Shown here piece by piece: positions 18,639-28,053 of a stretch of 55,454 nucleotides of DNA. The notes under the pieces were generated by a model. The model was not told the origin of the DNA and made no database searches. It was given only the letters and a program-made list of their open reading frames with translations. Every line of letters starts with the position of its first letter. Position 1 is the first letter of the stretch. Location: contig CAKTFH010000015.1 of assembly GCA_934555895.1 (NCBI GenBank), forward strand, positions 1 through 55,454. Direction: 5' to 3'. The position numbers and the translations under genes were made by a program. The DNA is from an uncultured Muribaculaceae bacterium. Lineage in GTDB: Bacteria > Bacteroidota > Bacteroidia > Bacteroidales > Muribaculaceae.

Positions 18639-20233
18639 TTTTCGGCTCGTTTAGGCAGCACGAAGTTGGCTGCGGCCCATTCATTCCATTTCTCTATCAT
18701 CGCCTTGAGCATCTCGGGCTTCTCGGCGGCAAGATTGTGGCGCTCGGTGCGGTCGGCTACTACATCGTATAGCTCCCATTCGGTGCTCTTCTCGTCGCGG
18801 ATGGCCTTGTAATTGCCGTGGCGCACGGCGCGGTTGCCCTGATGTTCCCAAAACATATAGTCGTGCAATGAATCAGTCTTACCTTTTATAGCGGGGAAAA
18901 GGCTTGTGCCGGCAAGCGGATATATTTCGTTGCCTCCGTGGAAAGTTGTGGGATAATCGGCTCCGGTGGCCTCGAGGATAGTGGGCATGATGTCGGGCAG
19001 ATAACCCGGCACGCGGCACCACCGGTCGGGTTTCTCCTTAAGGCCTTTCTTCCACGATACGATGAGCGGAGTGGAGATGCCGCCTTCGTAGGAGCGGCAT
19101 TTGTATTTGCGGAAAGGCGTGTTGGATACCTGTGCCCAGGCACGGCCGTAGGAGGGGAAGTCACTGCGTGAGGGGTCGTTGATTTCCGATATCTTGCCGG
19201 TGCCCAGCTCGTCGTAGAGTTCGGCGCAGGCTCCGTTGTCGGAAAGGAACATTATGAGGGTGTTGTCATATTTGCCGTGCTCTTTCAGATAGCTTATGAG
19301 GCGCCCCACGTTATAGTCCACGCAGTGCACCTGTGCGGCGTACACGGCCATGCGGTATGCTACCTCGTCTTTCTCCTTTTCTGTGAGCTGGTCCCAATGG
19401 CGGTTTTCCCACTCGGCGAAGCCGGTGTCGTCGCGGATTATGCCCATGTCGGCCATGCGGCGTCGGCGTGCCTCACGTATCTCGTCCCAGCCTTTTTCGC
19501 GGTAGATTTTCGTGAATTTGGCTATATCCTCCTCTTTTGCCTGCAGCGGCCAGTGGGGTGCGTTGAAGGCGAGATATAGGAAAAACGGGTTGTCGTCTCT
19601 CTGTCCGTCGACAAAGCTGATTGCATAGTCGGTGAAGGCGTCGGTGGTGTAATATGGAGCTTCGGGAGCGGGCAGCCGGGAGTTGTCAAGTGTGAGCCCG
19701 CGGCCGCCCGATGGGCGCATGTAGCTCGCGGCACCGGCGAGGATGCCGTAGAAGCGCTCGAAGCCTCGCTGCAGCGGCCATTTGTCCTGGCCGTGCATAC
19801 CGAGATGCCATTTTCCGGCCATATAGGTGTGGTAACCGGCCTCATGAAGTACTTCGGCGATGGTCACACAGTGACGGTTGAGATAGCCTTTGTAACCCGG
19901 GGTGCCCCAGTCGTGTCCCGACTGCTGCTCGGGGCGCTGAAAGGGGTCTTCCGACATCTGTCCGATACCGGCCTGATGCTGGAAAAGTCCGGTCATGAGG
20001 CTCGCGCGGGCAGGACACGACCGCGATGTGTTGTAGAACTGGTTGAAGCGCACGCCGCGTGAGGCGAGGGCGTCGATGTTTGGGGTGAGTATTTCTCCGC
20101 CGTAGCATCCTATGTCGGAGTAGCCCATGTCGTCGACCATTATGAGCACCACATTGGGACGCTCTGCGGCATATGTTGTAACGCAGGCAGCTGCCATTGC
20201 CGGTGCTGCGAGCAGCAGAGTAGCTTTATTCAT
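18635..20233 (-). CDS. Secreted arylsulfatase-like enzyme, serine type (family S1)
   Basis: 532 aa with a signal peptide (about residues 1-22). VDDMGYSDIGCYGGEI gives the metal site, and the FGly signature reads SCPARASLMTG, so Ser72 is the formylglycine precursor with a Cys beside it, where many homologues have Cys-Cys. AGKWHLGMHG and MFLSDNGAC supply further active-site residues, and the C-terminal subdomain ends near NFVLPKRAEK. Likely periplasmic or surface desulfation of glycans, working with the sulfatase immediately downstream (4-base overlap). The merR-type gene lies 62 bases upstream on the same strand and could share the transcript. Substrate unknown. Confidence 0.92.
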   Translation of the reverse strand: MNKATLLLAAPAMAAACVTTYAAERPNVVLIMVDDMGYSDIGCYGGEILTPNIDALASRGVRFNQFYNTSRSCPARASLMTGLFQHQAGIGQMSEDPFQRPEQQSGHDWGTPGYKGYLNRHCVTIAEVLHEAGYHTYMAGKWHLGMHGQDKWPLQRGFERFYGILAGAASYMRPSGGRGLTLDNSRLPAPEAPYYTTDAFTDYAISFVDGQRDDNPFFLYLAFNAPHWPLQAKEEDIAKFTKIYREKGWDEIREARRRRMADMGIIRDDTGFAEWENRHWDQLTEKEKDEVAYRMAVYAAQVHCVDYNVGRLISYLKEHGKYDNTLIMFLSDNGACAELYDELGTGKISEINDPSRSDFPSYGRAWAQVSNTPFRKYKCRSYEGGISTPLIVSWKKGLKEKPDRWCRVPGYLPDIMPTILEATGADYPTTFHGGNEIYPLAGTSLFPAIKGKTDSLHDYMFWEHQGNRAVRHGNYKAIRDEKSTEWELYDVVADRTERHNLAAEKPEMLKAMIEKWNEWAAANFVLPKRAEK

Positions 20234-20295
20234 GGTTTGTGGGGAAATGGATGAATCTATTGGTTTATGAGGATTTCAGGTGATATTTATTTCGG

Positions 20296-20634
20296 TCAGG
20301 AGGGGCGTGCATTGGCAGCGGCAAGCAGCTCGAGCAGGGTAGCGCGTATCTCGCGCAGGCGCTCTACGGCGCGGGCGTGGCGGCTCACGTTCGAGTGATT
20401 GTGGCGTATCTGCTCTTCGGCGGCCTCGAGGCGCAGGCCTTTGTCGTGCACCAGATAGGCCACCATGCGAAGCTTCTCTATATCTTCGGGGGTATAGAAG
20501 CGAATGCCTTTGTCGTTGCGTTTTGGCTTGATGATGGTGAATTTGCTCTCCCAAAAGCGCAACGTGGGTGCGGTGAGCCCGAGCATCTCGGCTACCTCCT
20601 TGATTTTGTAATACTTTTTTTCGAGCCGTTCCAT
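20296..20634 (-). CDS. MerR-family transcriptional regulator
   Basis: 112 aa. N-terminal winged helix-turn-helix of MerR type: YYKIKEVAEMLGLTAPTLRFWE, with the recognition wing KGIRFYTPEDIEKLR, then a short C-terminal helix (AAEEQIRHNHSNVSR onwards) for dimerisation. There is no effector-binding domain or metal-binding Cys pair, so the signal is unknown. It diverges from alaS, a neighbourhood I recall in other Bacteroidales. Their promoters overlap (20690-20723), so it may regulate itself and alaS. The sulfatases follow downstream with a 62-base gap. ATG 20634 fits the family start. Confidence 0.85.
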   Translation of the reverse strand: MERLEKKYYKIKEVAEMLGLTAPTLRFWESKFTIIKPKRNDKGIRFYTPEDIEKLRMVAYLVHDKGLRLEAAEEQIRHNHSNVSRHARAVERLREIRATLLELLAAANARPS

Positions 20635-20689
20635 AAGCCGCGGATGAAAGCATGGGGCGCCATGGGCACATCATGCGGGGTTAAGTTGA

Positions 20690-20723
20690 TTTGCAAAAGT
20701 AGTGAAAAATAAGTAATTTTGCA
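20690..20723. promoter_or_regulatory. Overlapping divergent promoters of merR and alaS
   Basis: Plus strand: TTTG (20690-20693), 20-nt spacer, TAATTTTG (20714-20721), a perfect Bacteroidota promoter for alaS. Minus strand: TACTTTTG (20701-20694), a perfect -7 box for the merR gene, without a clear -33. TGCAAAA (20692-20698) and TTTTGCA (20717-20723) form an inverted repeat around the spacer, so a bound dimer could act on both genes. Confidence 0.65.
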
Positions 20724-20767
20724 CGCTGAAATGCAGGAAATACGCATCAAGCCGCTCTTTGGGGCGT

Positions 20768-20969
20768 CTTAGAGTGTGTTTGGATTTAAACCGAATTTAA
20801 CCTATTAAAGAAAACTATTGATTCTTGATTTCATCCCAAAGGTAATTTTTGGCGCTTTTGCCTATTTTCATCGGTCACGATGCCCGCATCGCTCCCTCTT
20901 CAAATCGACAAAATCACTCAAAAATTCCTCTTTGAGATAAAATCATTTAAATTCAAACACACTCCTAGA
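20768..20969. repeat. ~200-bp element bounded by 19-bp inverted repeats in the alaS leader
   Basis: Left arm GAGTGTGTTTGGATTTAAA (20772-20790) and right arm TTTAAATTCAAACACACTC (20946-20964) pair over 19 positions with one G-T. About 155 bp lie between. The outer edges carry the motif CAAACACACTCTAAG / CAAACACACTCCTAG, which also occurs at 23634 and 53311. It could be a MITE-like dispersed element or a long-range stem in the alaS leader. Confidence 0.6.
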
Positions 20970-20999
20970 TTTTTAGCAATATCTATCACCATCATATAA

Positions 21000-23636
21000 A
21001 TGAGCAACAAGACACTCACTGCTAAGGAAATACGCGAATCCTTCAAGCAGTTTTTCGAAAGCAAGGGGCATAAAATCGTACCTTCGGCCCCGATGGTAAT
21101 AAAAGATGACCCCACGCTGATGTTCACCAACGCGGGCATGAATCAGTTCAAAGACATAATTCTTGGCAACAAGGCGCCCAAGTGGACCCGCGTCACCGAC
21201 AGCCAGAAGTGTCTCCGCGTGAGTGGCAAGCACAACGACCTCGAGGAAGTGGGCCACGACACCTACCACCACACCATGTTCGAGATGCTCGGCAACTGGA
21301 GCTTCGGCGACTACTTCAAGAAGGAAGCCATCGACTGGGCATGGGAGTTTCTGGTTGATGTATTGGGTCTTGACCCGGCGCATCTCTATGCTACCGTGTT
21401 CGAGGGCTCGCCCTCCGAGGGTCTGGCCCGCGATGACGAGGCTGCTGCCATATGGGCCAAGCATCTGCCCGAAAGCCATATCATAAACGGCAACAAGCAC
21501 GATAATTTCTGGGAGATGGGCGACACAGGTCCCTGTGGTCCCTGCTCTGAAATCCATATCGACCTCCGTCCCGATGAGGAGCGCCAGGCAGTGCCCGGCG
21601 CCTCGCTGGTGAACAAAGATCATCCGCAGGTGATTGAAATCTGGAACCTCGTGTTCATGCAGTACAACCGCAAGGCCGACCACTCTCTGGAGCCGCTGCC
21701 CGCCAAGGTCATTGACACCGGCATGGGCTTCGAGCGCCTCTGCATGGCTCTTCAGGGCAAGACATCGAACTACGACACCGATGTGTTCACCCCCATGATC
21801 AACCGCATTGCCGAGCTTTCGGGCAAGCGTTACGGCGACGACCCCAAGGTGGATGTGGCCATGCGTGTGATCGCCGACCATATCCGCACCATAGCGTTCT
21901 CCATCGCCGACTCGCAGCTTCCCGGCAACGCCAAGGCCGGCTATGTGATTCGTCGCATCCTGCGCCGCGCCGTGCGCTATGCATATACATTCCTCGGTCA
22001 GAAGGAGGCGTTCATGTACAAGCTCGTGGATACTCTTATCGAGTCGATGGGCGAGGCTTATCCCGAGCTGCCCCAGCAGCGCGAACTCATCATGAAGGTG
22101 ACCAAAGAGGAGGAGGACTCGTTCCTCCGCACTCTTGAGAACGGCATCCGCATGCTTGAGAGCACCATCGCCGCAGCCCGCAAAGAGGGCCGCACCGAAA
22201 TAGACGGCGCACAGGCTTTCGTGCTCTACGATACCTACGGATTCCCCCTCGACCTCACCGAGCTTATCCTCAAGGAAAACGACATGACCCTCGACCACGA
22301 GGCTTTCAACCGAGAGATGGATGCACAGAAGACACGTGCCCGCAATGCTGCTGCCGTGGAGGCCACCGACTGGGTCACAGTGGCCGACGGCGAGCAGGAA
22401 TTCGTGGGCTACGACCTCTATGAGACTCCCGCACGCATACTGCGTTACCGCAAGGTAAAACAGAAAAACAAGGAATTCTATCAGATAATCCTCGACCGCA
22501 CTCCCTTCTATGCGGAGATGGGCGGTCAGGTGGGTGACCGCGGTACCCTCACCACAGCTTCGGGCGAGGTGGTTGAGGTGTTCGACACCAAGCGTGAGAA
22601 CGGCATCGGTGTACACCTCACCCACAAGCTTCCCTCCGACATCGAGGGCACGCTCACCGCAGCAATTGACAAAGACGCACGCCGAGCCACCTCATGCAAC
22701 CACACCGCCACACACCTCCTTCACGAAGCACTTCGCGAGGTGCTCGGCACACATGTGGAGCAGAAAGGCTCGTTCGTGTCGCCCGACATTCTCCGCTTCG
22801 ATTTCTCGCACTTCCAGAAAGTAACTCCCGAGCAGCTCCGCAAGGTTGAACATCTGGCCAACAAACGCGTCCGCGAGGCTTACGCCCGCGATGAGCGCCG
22901 TAACGTGCCAATCGCCGAGGCCCGCGCAATGGGCGCCATGGCGCTCTTCGGTGAGAAATACGGCGACGAGGTGCGTGTGATACGCTACGGCGACTCTGTT
23001 GAGCTCTGTGGCGGCACACATGTGGACAACACCGGCAACATCGGTATGATCAAGATTGTGTCGGAGAGCAGTATCGCCGCAGGCATACGCCGTATCGAGG
23101 CCATTACAGGCGAAAACGTTGAGAATGCCATCGACACGATGAGCGATACCCTCAGCGATGTGGCCTCGATGCTTCACAACGCTCCCGACCTTCTTGCCGC
23201 TCTTAAGAAAGAATTGGAGGAGAACGAGAACCTCCGCCGTCAGGCCGAGGAGCATTTCAAGGAGCGCATCCAGCAGCTCACTGTGAAACTTATCGACAAC
23301 GCCGAGGTAATAAACGGCATCAAGCTCGTGACACTTGACGGAGTGCGCATACCCGATGTGGTGAAGAATGTGGCTTTCGCAGTGCGCGCCACTTCGCCTG
23401 AGTCGACCGCCTTCCTGGCAGCGACCAGCGACATGGGTGGCAAGCCCCTGCTCACCGTGATGTTCACCAACGACCTCGTGGAGAGCGGCCACAATGCCTC
23501 GCAGCTCGTGCGCGAGGCCGCCAAGGCTATCAAGGGCGGTGGTGGCGGTCAGCCCGGTTTCGCACAGGCCGGCGGCAAGGATGCCGATGGTCTGGCCACG
23601 GCTCTCGGCATAATGCGCGAGTCGCTCACAAAATAA
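21000..23636 (+). CDS. alaS: Alanyl-tRNA synthetase
   Basis: 878 aa, full length. Class II aminoacylation domain at the N-terminus ([16 protein letters not shown] motif 1 region, [10 protein letters not shown]), then the tRNA-recognition region, the editing domain with the zinc ligands HTATH and CGGTH, and the C-terminal DHHA1 domain with [14 protein letters not shown]. It charges tRNA-Ala and clears Ser/Gly mischarging. It is transcribed from the divergent promoter near 20700 with a leader of about 270 nt that contains an inverted-repeat element. gmd follows 81 bases downstream on the same strand. Confidence 0.98.
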   Translation: MSNKTLTAKEIRESFKQFFESKGHKIVPSAPMVIKDDPTLMFTNAGMNQFKDIILGNKAPKWTRVTDSQKCLRVSGKHNDLEEVGHDTYHHTMFEMLGNWSFGDYFKKEAIDWAWEFLVDVLGLDPAHLYATVFEGSPSEGLARDDEAAAIWAKHLPESHIINGNKHDNFWEMGDTGPCGPCSEIHIDLRPDEERQAVPGASLVNKDHPQVIEIWNLVFMQYNRKADHSLEPLPAKVIDTGMGFERLCMALQGKTSNYDTDVFTPMINRIAELSGKRYGDDPKVDVAMRVIADHIRTIAFSIADSQLPGNAKAGYVIRRILRRAVRYAYTFLGQKEAFMYKLVDTLIESMGEAYPELPQQRELIMKVTKEEEDSFLRTLENGIRMLESTIAAARKEGRTEIDGAQAFVLYDTYGFPLDLTELILKENDMTLDHEAFNREMDAQKTRARNAAAVEATDWVTVADGEQEFVGYDLYETPARILRYRKVKQKNKEFYQIILDRTPFYAEMGGQVGDRGTLTTASGEVVEVFDTKRENGIGVHLTHKLPSDIEGTLTAAIDKDARRATSCNHTATHLLHEALREVLGTHVEQKGSFVSPDILRFDFSHFQKVTPEQLRKVEHLANKRVREAYARDERRNVPIAEARAMGAMALFGEKYGDEVRVIRYGDSVELCGGTHVDNTGNIGMIKIVSESSIAAGIRRIEAITGENVENAIDTMSDTLSDVASMLHNAPDLLAALKKELEENENLRRQAEEHFKERIQQLTVKLIDNAEVINGIKLVTLDGVRIPDVVKNVAFAVRATSPESTAFLAATSDMGGKPLLTVMFTNDLVESGHNASQLVREAAKAIKGGGGGQPGFAQAGGKDADGLATALGIMRESLTK

Positions 23637-23717
23637 ACACACTTTAGAGTCAACCAATCCACATCGATTTGTTGTTGATAAGGAAGGCGGACCAATAAAA
23701 GTATGTAAATTTTCACT

Positions 23718-24809
23718 ATGGGAAAAACAGCATTGATTACCGGAGTGACGGGGCAGGACGGCTCGTTTCTCGCCGAGTTCCTTCTCGAGAAGGGATATGA
23801 TGTCCACGGCACCATTCGCCGCTCGTCGGTGGATTTCCGTGAGCGTATAGCGCACCTTGAGGGGCGTGAGAATTTCCACCTCCACTACGCCGACATGAGC
23901 GACTCCATGAGCATTCTGCAGGTGGTGCAGAAAGTGCGTCCCGACGAGATCTACAACCTCGCGGCGCAGAGCCATGTGCAGGTGTCGTTCGATTCTCCCG
24001 AGTTCACAGCCGATGTCGATGCCACCGGAGTGCTTCGCGTGCTCGAGGCAGTGCGTCTTAGTGGACTTGCCTCCACATGCCGCATCTATCAGGCTTCCAC
24101 CTCAGAGCTTTACGGCAAGGTGGAGGAGGTGCCTCAGAACGAGAACACCCCCTTCCATCCCTATAGCCCTTATGCCGTTGCCAAGCTCTACGGCTACTGG
24201 ATTGTGAAGGAATATCGCGAGGCCTACAACATGTTCTGCTGCTCGGGTATCCTCTTCAATCACGAGAGCGAGCGTCGCGGCGAGACTTTCGTCACCCGAA
24301 AGATTACTCTCGCCGCAGCACGCATAGCCCACGGCCTGCAGGACAAGCTGTATCTCGGCAATCTCTCGTCGCTCCGCGACTGGGGATACGCCAGGGATTA
24401 TGTGGAGTGCATGTGGCTCATACTGCAGCATGACACTCCCGAGGATTTCGTAATCGCCACAGGTAAACAGCACTCGGTGCGCGACTTCGCCACACTGGCT
24501 TTCCATAACGTGGGCATCGACCTGCGCTGGGAGGGCGAGGGACTCGACGAGAAGGGTATCGACACTGCCACAGGCCGCGTGCTGGTGGAGGTGTCGCCCG
24601 ATTTCTACCGTCCCACCGATGTGGTGAACCTCTGGGGCGACCCCACCAAGGCCAAGGCCGTGCTCGGCTGGAATCCCGAAAGCACCACTTTCGAGCAGCT
24701 TGTGAAGATCATGACCGACGCCGACATGGAGAAGGTGGCTGTGGAGCGTGCAGGCAACGCCGTGCGCACAAACCTCGCGGAATATCTCGAGAAGGGTATA
24801 GTGAAATAA
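23718..24809 (+). CDS. gmd: GDP-mannose 4,6-dehydratase
   Basis: 363 aa, usual length. Short-chain dehydrogenase of the extended type: NADP-binding [15 protein letters not shown] at the N-terminus, RRSS loop near residue 35, NLAAQSHV, the TSELYG serine/threonine motif near 132-137, and YAVAK with the catalytic Tyr-Lys pair. It converts GDP-mannose to GDP-4-keto-6-deoxymannose, the first step to GDP-L-fucose. fcl follows after 27 bases and finishes the pathway, so they form a functional pair supplying fucose for surface glycans and glycoproteins. ATG 23718 is the natural start. Confidence 0.97.
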   Translation: MGKTALITGVTGQDGSFLAEFLLEKGYDVHGTIRRSSVDFRERIAHLEGRENFHLHYADMSDSMSILQVVQKVRPDEIYNLAAQSHVQVSFDSPEFTADVDATGVLRVLEAVRLSGLASTCRIYQASTSELYGKVEEVPQNENTPFHPYSPYAVAKLYGYWIVKEYREAYNMFCCSGILFNHESERRGETFVTRKITLAAARIAHGLQDKLYLGNLSSLRDWGYARDYVECMWLILQHDTPEDFVIATGKQHSVRDFATLAFHNVGIDLRWEGEGLDEKGIDTATGRVLVEVSPDFYRPTDVVNLWGDPTKAKAVLGWNPESTTFEQLVKIMTDADMEKVAVERAGNAVRTNLAEYLEKGIVK

Positions 24810-24836
24810 TATCGCTGTTCTCCCGTTTTATATAAT

Positions 24837-25778
24837 ATGGAAAAAGACTCTCTGATATATGTGGCGGGCCACCGCGGCATGGTGGGCTCCGCTATCGTGC
24901 GCGAACTGCGCCGTCAGGGTTACAACAATATTATAACCCGCACTCACCGTGAGCTTGACCTCTGTCGTCAGGATGAGGTGGAGCGTTTCTTCGCCAAAGA
25001 AAAACCCGAATATGTGTTTCTCGCCGCCGCCAAGGTGGGAGGAATCGTCGCCAACCAGTCGGCTCTGGCCGATTTCATGTACGACAACATGACGCTGGAG
25101 ATGAACGTGATACACTCCGCGTGGAAAAACGGCTGCAAGAAACTCGAGTTTCTCGGCTCGTCGTGCATCTATCCCCGTCTTGCTCCCCAGCCAATGAAGG
25201 AGAGCTGTCTGCTCACCTCGTCGCTCGAGCAGACCAATGAGGCTTATGCGTTGGCCAAGATTTCGGGTCTGAAATATTGCGAGTATCTCAACCGCCAGTA
25301 CGGCACCGACTATATCAGTGTGATGCCAACCAATCTCTACGGCCCCAACGATAACTATCATCCCACCCACTCGCATGTGGTGCCCGCACTTATCCGCCGC
25401 TTCCATGAAGCCAAGGAGCAGGGGCTCGAGGAGGTGACCTGCTGGGGCGACGGAAGTCCCCTCCGTGAGTTTCTGTATGTCGACGACCTCGCCAACCTCT
25501 GCGTGTTTCTCATGAACAATTATTCGGGCAACGAGACTGTGAACGCCGGCACAGGCAAGGAGCTTACCATCCGCGAGCTCACCGAGAAGGTGGCCAAGGT
25601 AGTGGGCTACACCGGCCGCATCCTCTGGGATACCTCCAAGCCCAACGGCACTCCACGTAAGCTCCTCGATGTGAGCAAGAGCCGCGAACTGGGCTGGACA
25701 TATTCCACCGAACTTGAGGAGGGTCTGCGCCTCAGCTACGAAGACTTTCTGAATAATCCCATGCGCGCCGAGCGCTGA
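24837..25778 (+). CDS. fcl: GDP-L-fucose synthase
   Basis: 313 aa. Extended short-chain dehydrogenase with AGHRGMVGSAIVREL (NADP loop), GSSCIYPR with the catalytic Ser, and YALAK with the Tyr-Lys pair; NLYGPNDNYHPTHSHVVPA is characteristic of the GDP-fucose synthase (GMER) family. It epimerises and reduces GDP-4-keto-6-deoxymannose to GDP-L-fucose. It directly follows gmd and is co-oriented, so co-transcription is expected. In gut Bacteroidales, fucose is added to capsules and to O-glycosylated secreted proteins; the transferases are not in this window. Confidence 0.97.
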   Translation: MEKDSLIYVAGHRGMVGSAIVRELRRQGYNNIITRTHRELDLCRQDEVERFFAKEKPEYVFLAAAKVGGIVANQSALADFMYDNMTLEMNVIHSAWKNGCKKLEFLGSSCIYPRLAPQPMKESCLLTSSLEQTNEAYALAKISGLKYCEYLNRQYGTDYISVMPTNLYGPNDNYHPTHSHVVPALIRRFHEAKEQGLEEVTCWGDGSPLREFLYVDDLANLCVFLMNNYSGNETVNAGTGKELTIRELTEKVAKVVGYTGRILWDTSKPNGTPRKLLDVSKSRELGWTYSTELEEGLRLSYEDFLNNPMRAER

Positions 25779-25811
25779 TGTAACCTCTTTGCTTATTTTC
25801 TTATTTTGGAA

Positions 25812-27029
25812 ATGAATTCTGTCTCTCTCCCTAAAATATCTCTATTGCACAGGCGCCTCACTCATCTGCTGATATGTGTGGCGCTCGCGCTGCTTCTGCC
25901 CGGTTGTGAATCGGAGCCGAAAGCCAAAGGCCCCAAGCCGCCGGCTACTGTAGGCCGGTCGGTGCTTGTGTATATGATAGCCAACAACAGTCTCGGCGTC
26001 GGTTCCGAGGGCAATGACAAGAAAGACCTCGAGGAGATGAAGCAGGCAGCCCGTGAAGGCTCGCTGGGCGCCAACCGCCTGATAGTCTATTGGCATCCCT
26101 ACAGGCAGAACCCGAGCCTTGTGGAGGTGACTGCCGACGAACTTGTCACGTTGAAGGAATATGACACCGAGCAGACATCGGTGTCGGCGGCGCGGATGCT
26201 AGGAGTAATCGACGATTTCCACTCTGTGGCACCGGCCAGGCATTACGGACTTGTGCTCTGGAGCCATGGTTCGGGCTGGCTGCAGGATGGTATCGCCGAA
26301 ATCGTGCCACCGCAGTCGTCGAAGAAACGTGCGTTTGGCGAAGATAACGGCCGCATGATGAATGTGACCACTCTTGCCGGTGTGCTTAATCAGCACGATT
26401 TCGACTATGTGTATTTCGATTGTTGCCATATGGCTGGCGTGGAGGTGGCCTATGAGTTGCGCCACGCCACCGACTGTATAGTGGGAAGCGTGGCCGAACT
26501 GCCTGGCGAGGGCATGCCCTACCATCTCACGTTGCCGTTCCTGATGGCCGACGAGGCTGACCTAAATGCCGCAGCGGGCGCTACATTCTCATATTTTTTC
26601 GACAAGACGAGTTATGAGCAGACATGTACCATGTCGGTGATCGATACTTCGCGTCTTGATGCTCTCGGCGATGCTGTGAAGCAACTTTATTCGGCGCTTC
26701 CATCAGCGTCATACGGAAGTTACCGTCCGCAGCAGTTCGTCTACCGTTCATGTCCGTTCTTCGACCTCGCCGACTATCTCGAGGCTCTTGTGGCGGCTCA
26801 TCCCGAGTGCACCCATCAGCTCGGAAACGCCCTGCAGGCCATCGACGATGCGGTGACTTACCGCAACGCCACTCCATACATCTGGAAAGGCTATTATAAT
26901 CAGGTGGAAATCAAGCATCATTGCGGTCTTTCCACACTCATCCGCGAGGAAAATCCAGGTGCATTCATAAACAAGAACTATACCGACCTGCAGTGGTGGA
27001 GCGATGTGGCATCGCATCTATACGACTGA
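25812..27029 (+). CDS. Clostripain-related (C11) cysteine peptidase, lipoprotein
   Basis: Start placed at ATG 25812 rather than TTG 25806; 405 aa. A hydrophobic signal ends in LLLPGC with Cys32 as the likely lipidation site, so the protein is an envelope lipoprotein. Clan CD cysteine peptidase core: His in VLWSHGSGW and Cys in FDCCHMAGVE, each after a hydrophobic strand, as in clostripain/C11 enzymes; the preceding YMIANNSLG strand is also typical. C11 peptidases cleave after Arg or Lys and often self-process; specificity here is inferred. It follows fcl by 33 bases and precedes mscS by 36, so it may share their transcript without an obvious functional link. Confidence 0.87.
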   Translation: MNSVSLPKISLLHRRLTHLLICVALALLLPGCESEPKAKGPKPPATVGRSVLVYMIANNSLGVGSEGNDKKDLEEMKQAAREGSLGANRLIVYWHPYRQNPSLVEVTADELVTLKEYDTEQTSVSAARMLGVIDDFHSVAPARHYGLVLWSHGSGWLQDGIAEIVPPQSSKKRAFGEDNGRMMNVTTLAGVLNQHDFDYVYFDCCHMAGVEVAYELRHATDCIVGSVAELPGEGMPYHLTLPFLMADEADLNAAAGATFSYFFDKTSYEQTCTMSVIDTSRLDALGDAVKQLYSALPSASYGSYRPQQFVYRSCPFFDLADYLEALVAAHPECTHQLGNALQAIDDAVTYRNATPYIWKGYYNQVEIKHHCGLSTLIREENPGAFINKNYTDLQWWSDVASHLYD

Positions 27030-27065
27030 CAGTCACGGTATCAGTTAACTATGTAATCATCAAAT

Positions 27066-28049
27066 ATGTTTTTAAATAAACTCATACTTCTCCAGTCGCT
27101 TCTGCCCGGTACAGATGCTCCGGCACAGTCGCCCAATCTTGAAAAAGCGGCATCCGAACTGAGCGAGCTTAAGTCGCTGTCGCTGCAGGATCTCATCGAC
27201 CGAATAGCGCACTCGGCCGTGAACTTCGCAATCAATCTCGCGATAGCCATAGTGGTGTTCTATGTGGGTAGGTTCATCATCCGAAAGATTTACAGTGTAG
27301 TCCACAACATTTTCGTGCGCAGGGGCATAGATGCTTCTTTCAGCACGTTCATGCTGAGTCTCATCAACATAGTGCTCTATTTTATCCTCATCATCACGGT
27401 GATAGGTATTCTGGGCATAGAGACCTCATCGTTCCTGGCGCTTTTCGCATCGGCCGGCGTGGCTGTCGGTATGGCATTGAGCGGCACGCTGCAGAACTTC
27501 GCCGGCGGCGTGCTCATCCTGTTGCTCAAACCTTATAGAATAGGTGATTATATCGAGGCACAGGGTTATGCCGGTACGGTGAAGGAGATACAGATTTTCT
27601 TTACTGTAATCACTACTCCCGACAATAAATCTATTCTTATACCGAACGGCGGTCTTTCCACCGGCAGTGTGAACAACTACAGCCGCGAACCGATGCGTCG
27701 TGTGGAGTGGACTGTGTCTGTTTCATATGGCGACGATGTGGAGCGTGCCCGTGCGGCGATTATGGACATGTTTGCTTCCGACAGCCGTATAGAGAAAACC
27801 GGTGCAAAGGGCACGCCTTCAGTTCCCGGAGGTCCTGCACCCGACTATTCGCCTGCGGTGTTCGTGGGCAGTCTGGCTGCGTCGAGTGTCGACCTCACGG
27901 TGCGCGCATGGGTGAAGACAAGCGATTACTGGAGTGTGTTTTATCACTATAATGAGCTGTTCTACAATGAGCTTGTGAACCACGGAGTTCACTTCCCGTT
28001 CCCGCAGCTCGATGTGCATCTGGCAACAGAGAATGCTCAAAACAGCTGA
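27066..28049 (+). CDS. Small-conductance mechanosensitive channel, MscS family
   Basis: 327 aa. An N-terminal extension, possibly with a cleaved or anchoring hydrophobic segment, precedes three membrane helices; the third is the pore helix with alternating small residues (ASAGVAVGMALSGTLQNFAGG), followed by LLLKPYRIGDYIEAQG leading into the cytoplasmic beta domain (SILIPNGGLSTGSVNNYS). It opens under membrane tension to release osmolytes. About 40 residues longer than Escherichia coli MscS, partly from the N-terminus and a Pro/Gly-rich insertion (KGTPSVPGGPAPDYSP) near residue 250. The DUF3109 gene begins 4 bases after its stop. Confidence 0.94.
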   Translation: MFLNKLILLQSLLPGTDAPAQSPNLEKAASELSELKSLSLQDLIDRIAHSAVNFAINLAIAIVVFYVGRFIIRKIYSVVHNIFVRRGIDASFSTFMLSLINIVLYFILIITVIGILGIETSSFLALFASAGVAVGMALSGTLQNFAGGVLILLLKPYRIGDYIEAQGYAGTVKEIQIFFTVITTPDNKSILIPNGGLSTGSVNNYSREPMRRVEWTVSVSYGDDVERARAAIMDMFASDSRIEKTGAKGTPSVPGGPAPDYSPAVFVGSLAASSVDLTVRAWVKTSDYWSVFYHYNELFYNELVNHGVHFPFPQLDVHLATENAQNS

Positions 28050-28053
28050 TGCA

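Larger units (their letters stand above)
20635..20999. other. merR-alaS divergent intergenic region (365 bp)
   Basis: Holds overlapping divergent promoters at 20690-20723, then an inverted-repeat-bounded element at 20768-20969 that falls inside the alaS leader, and a short AT-rich stretch before the alaS ATG. No open frame of note. Confidence 0.75.

Noticed and set aside
20722..20999. T-box or other known riboswitch in the alaS leader
   Set aside because: No T-box sequence or recognisable aptamer; the only clear structure is the long inverted repeat.
20973..22625. 550-codon minus-strand open frame opposite alaS
   Set aside because: Shadow of alaS codon bias; the plus-strand protein carries all synthetase motifs. 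The similar frame at 22692-23975 was rejected for the same reason.
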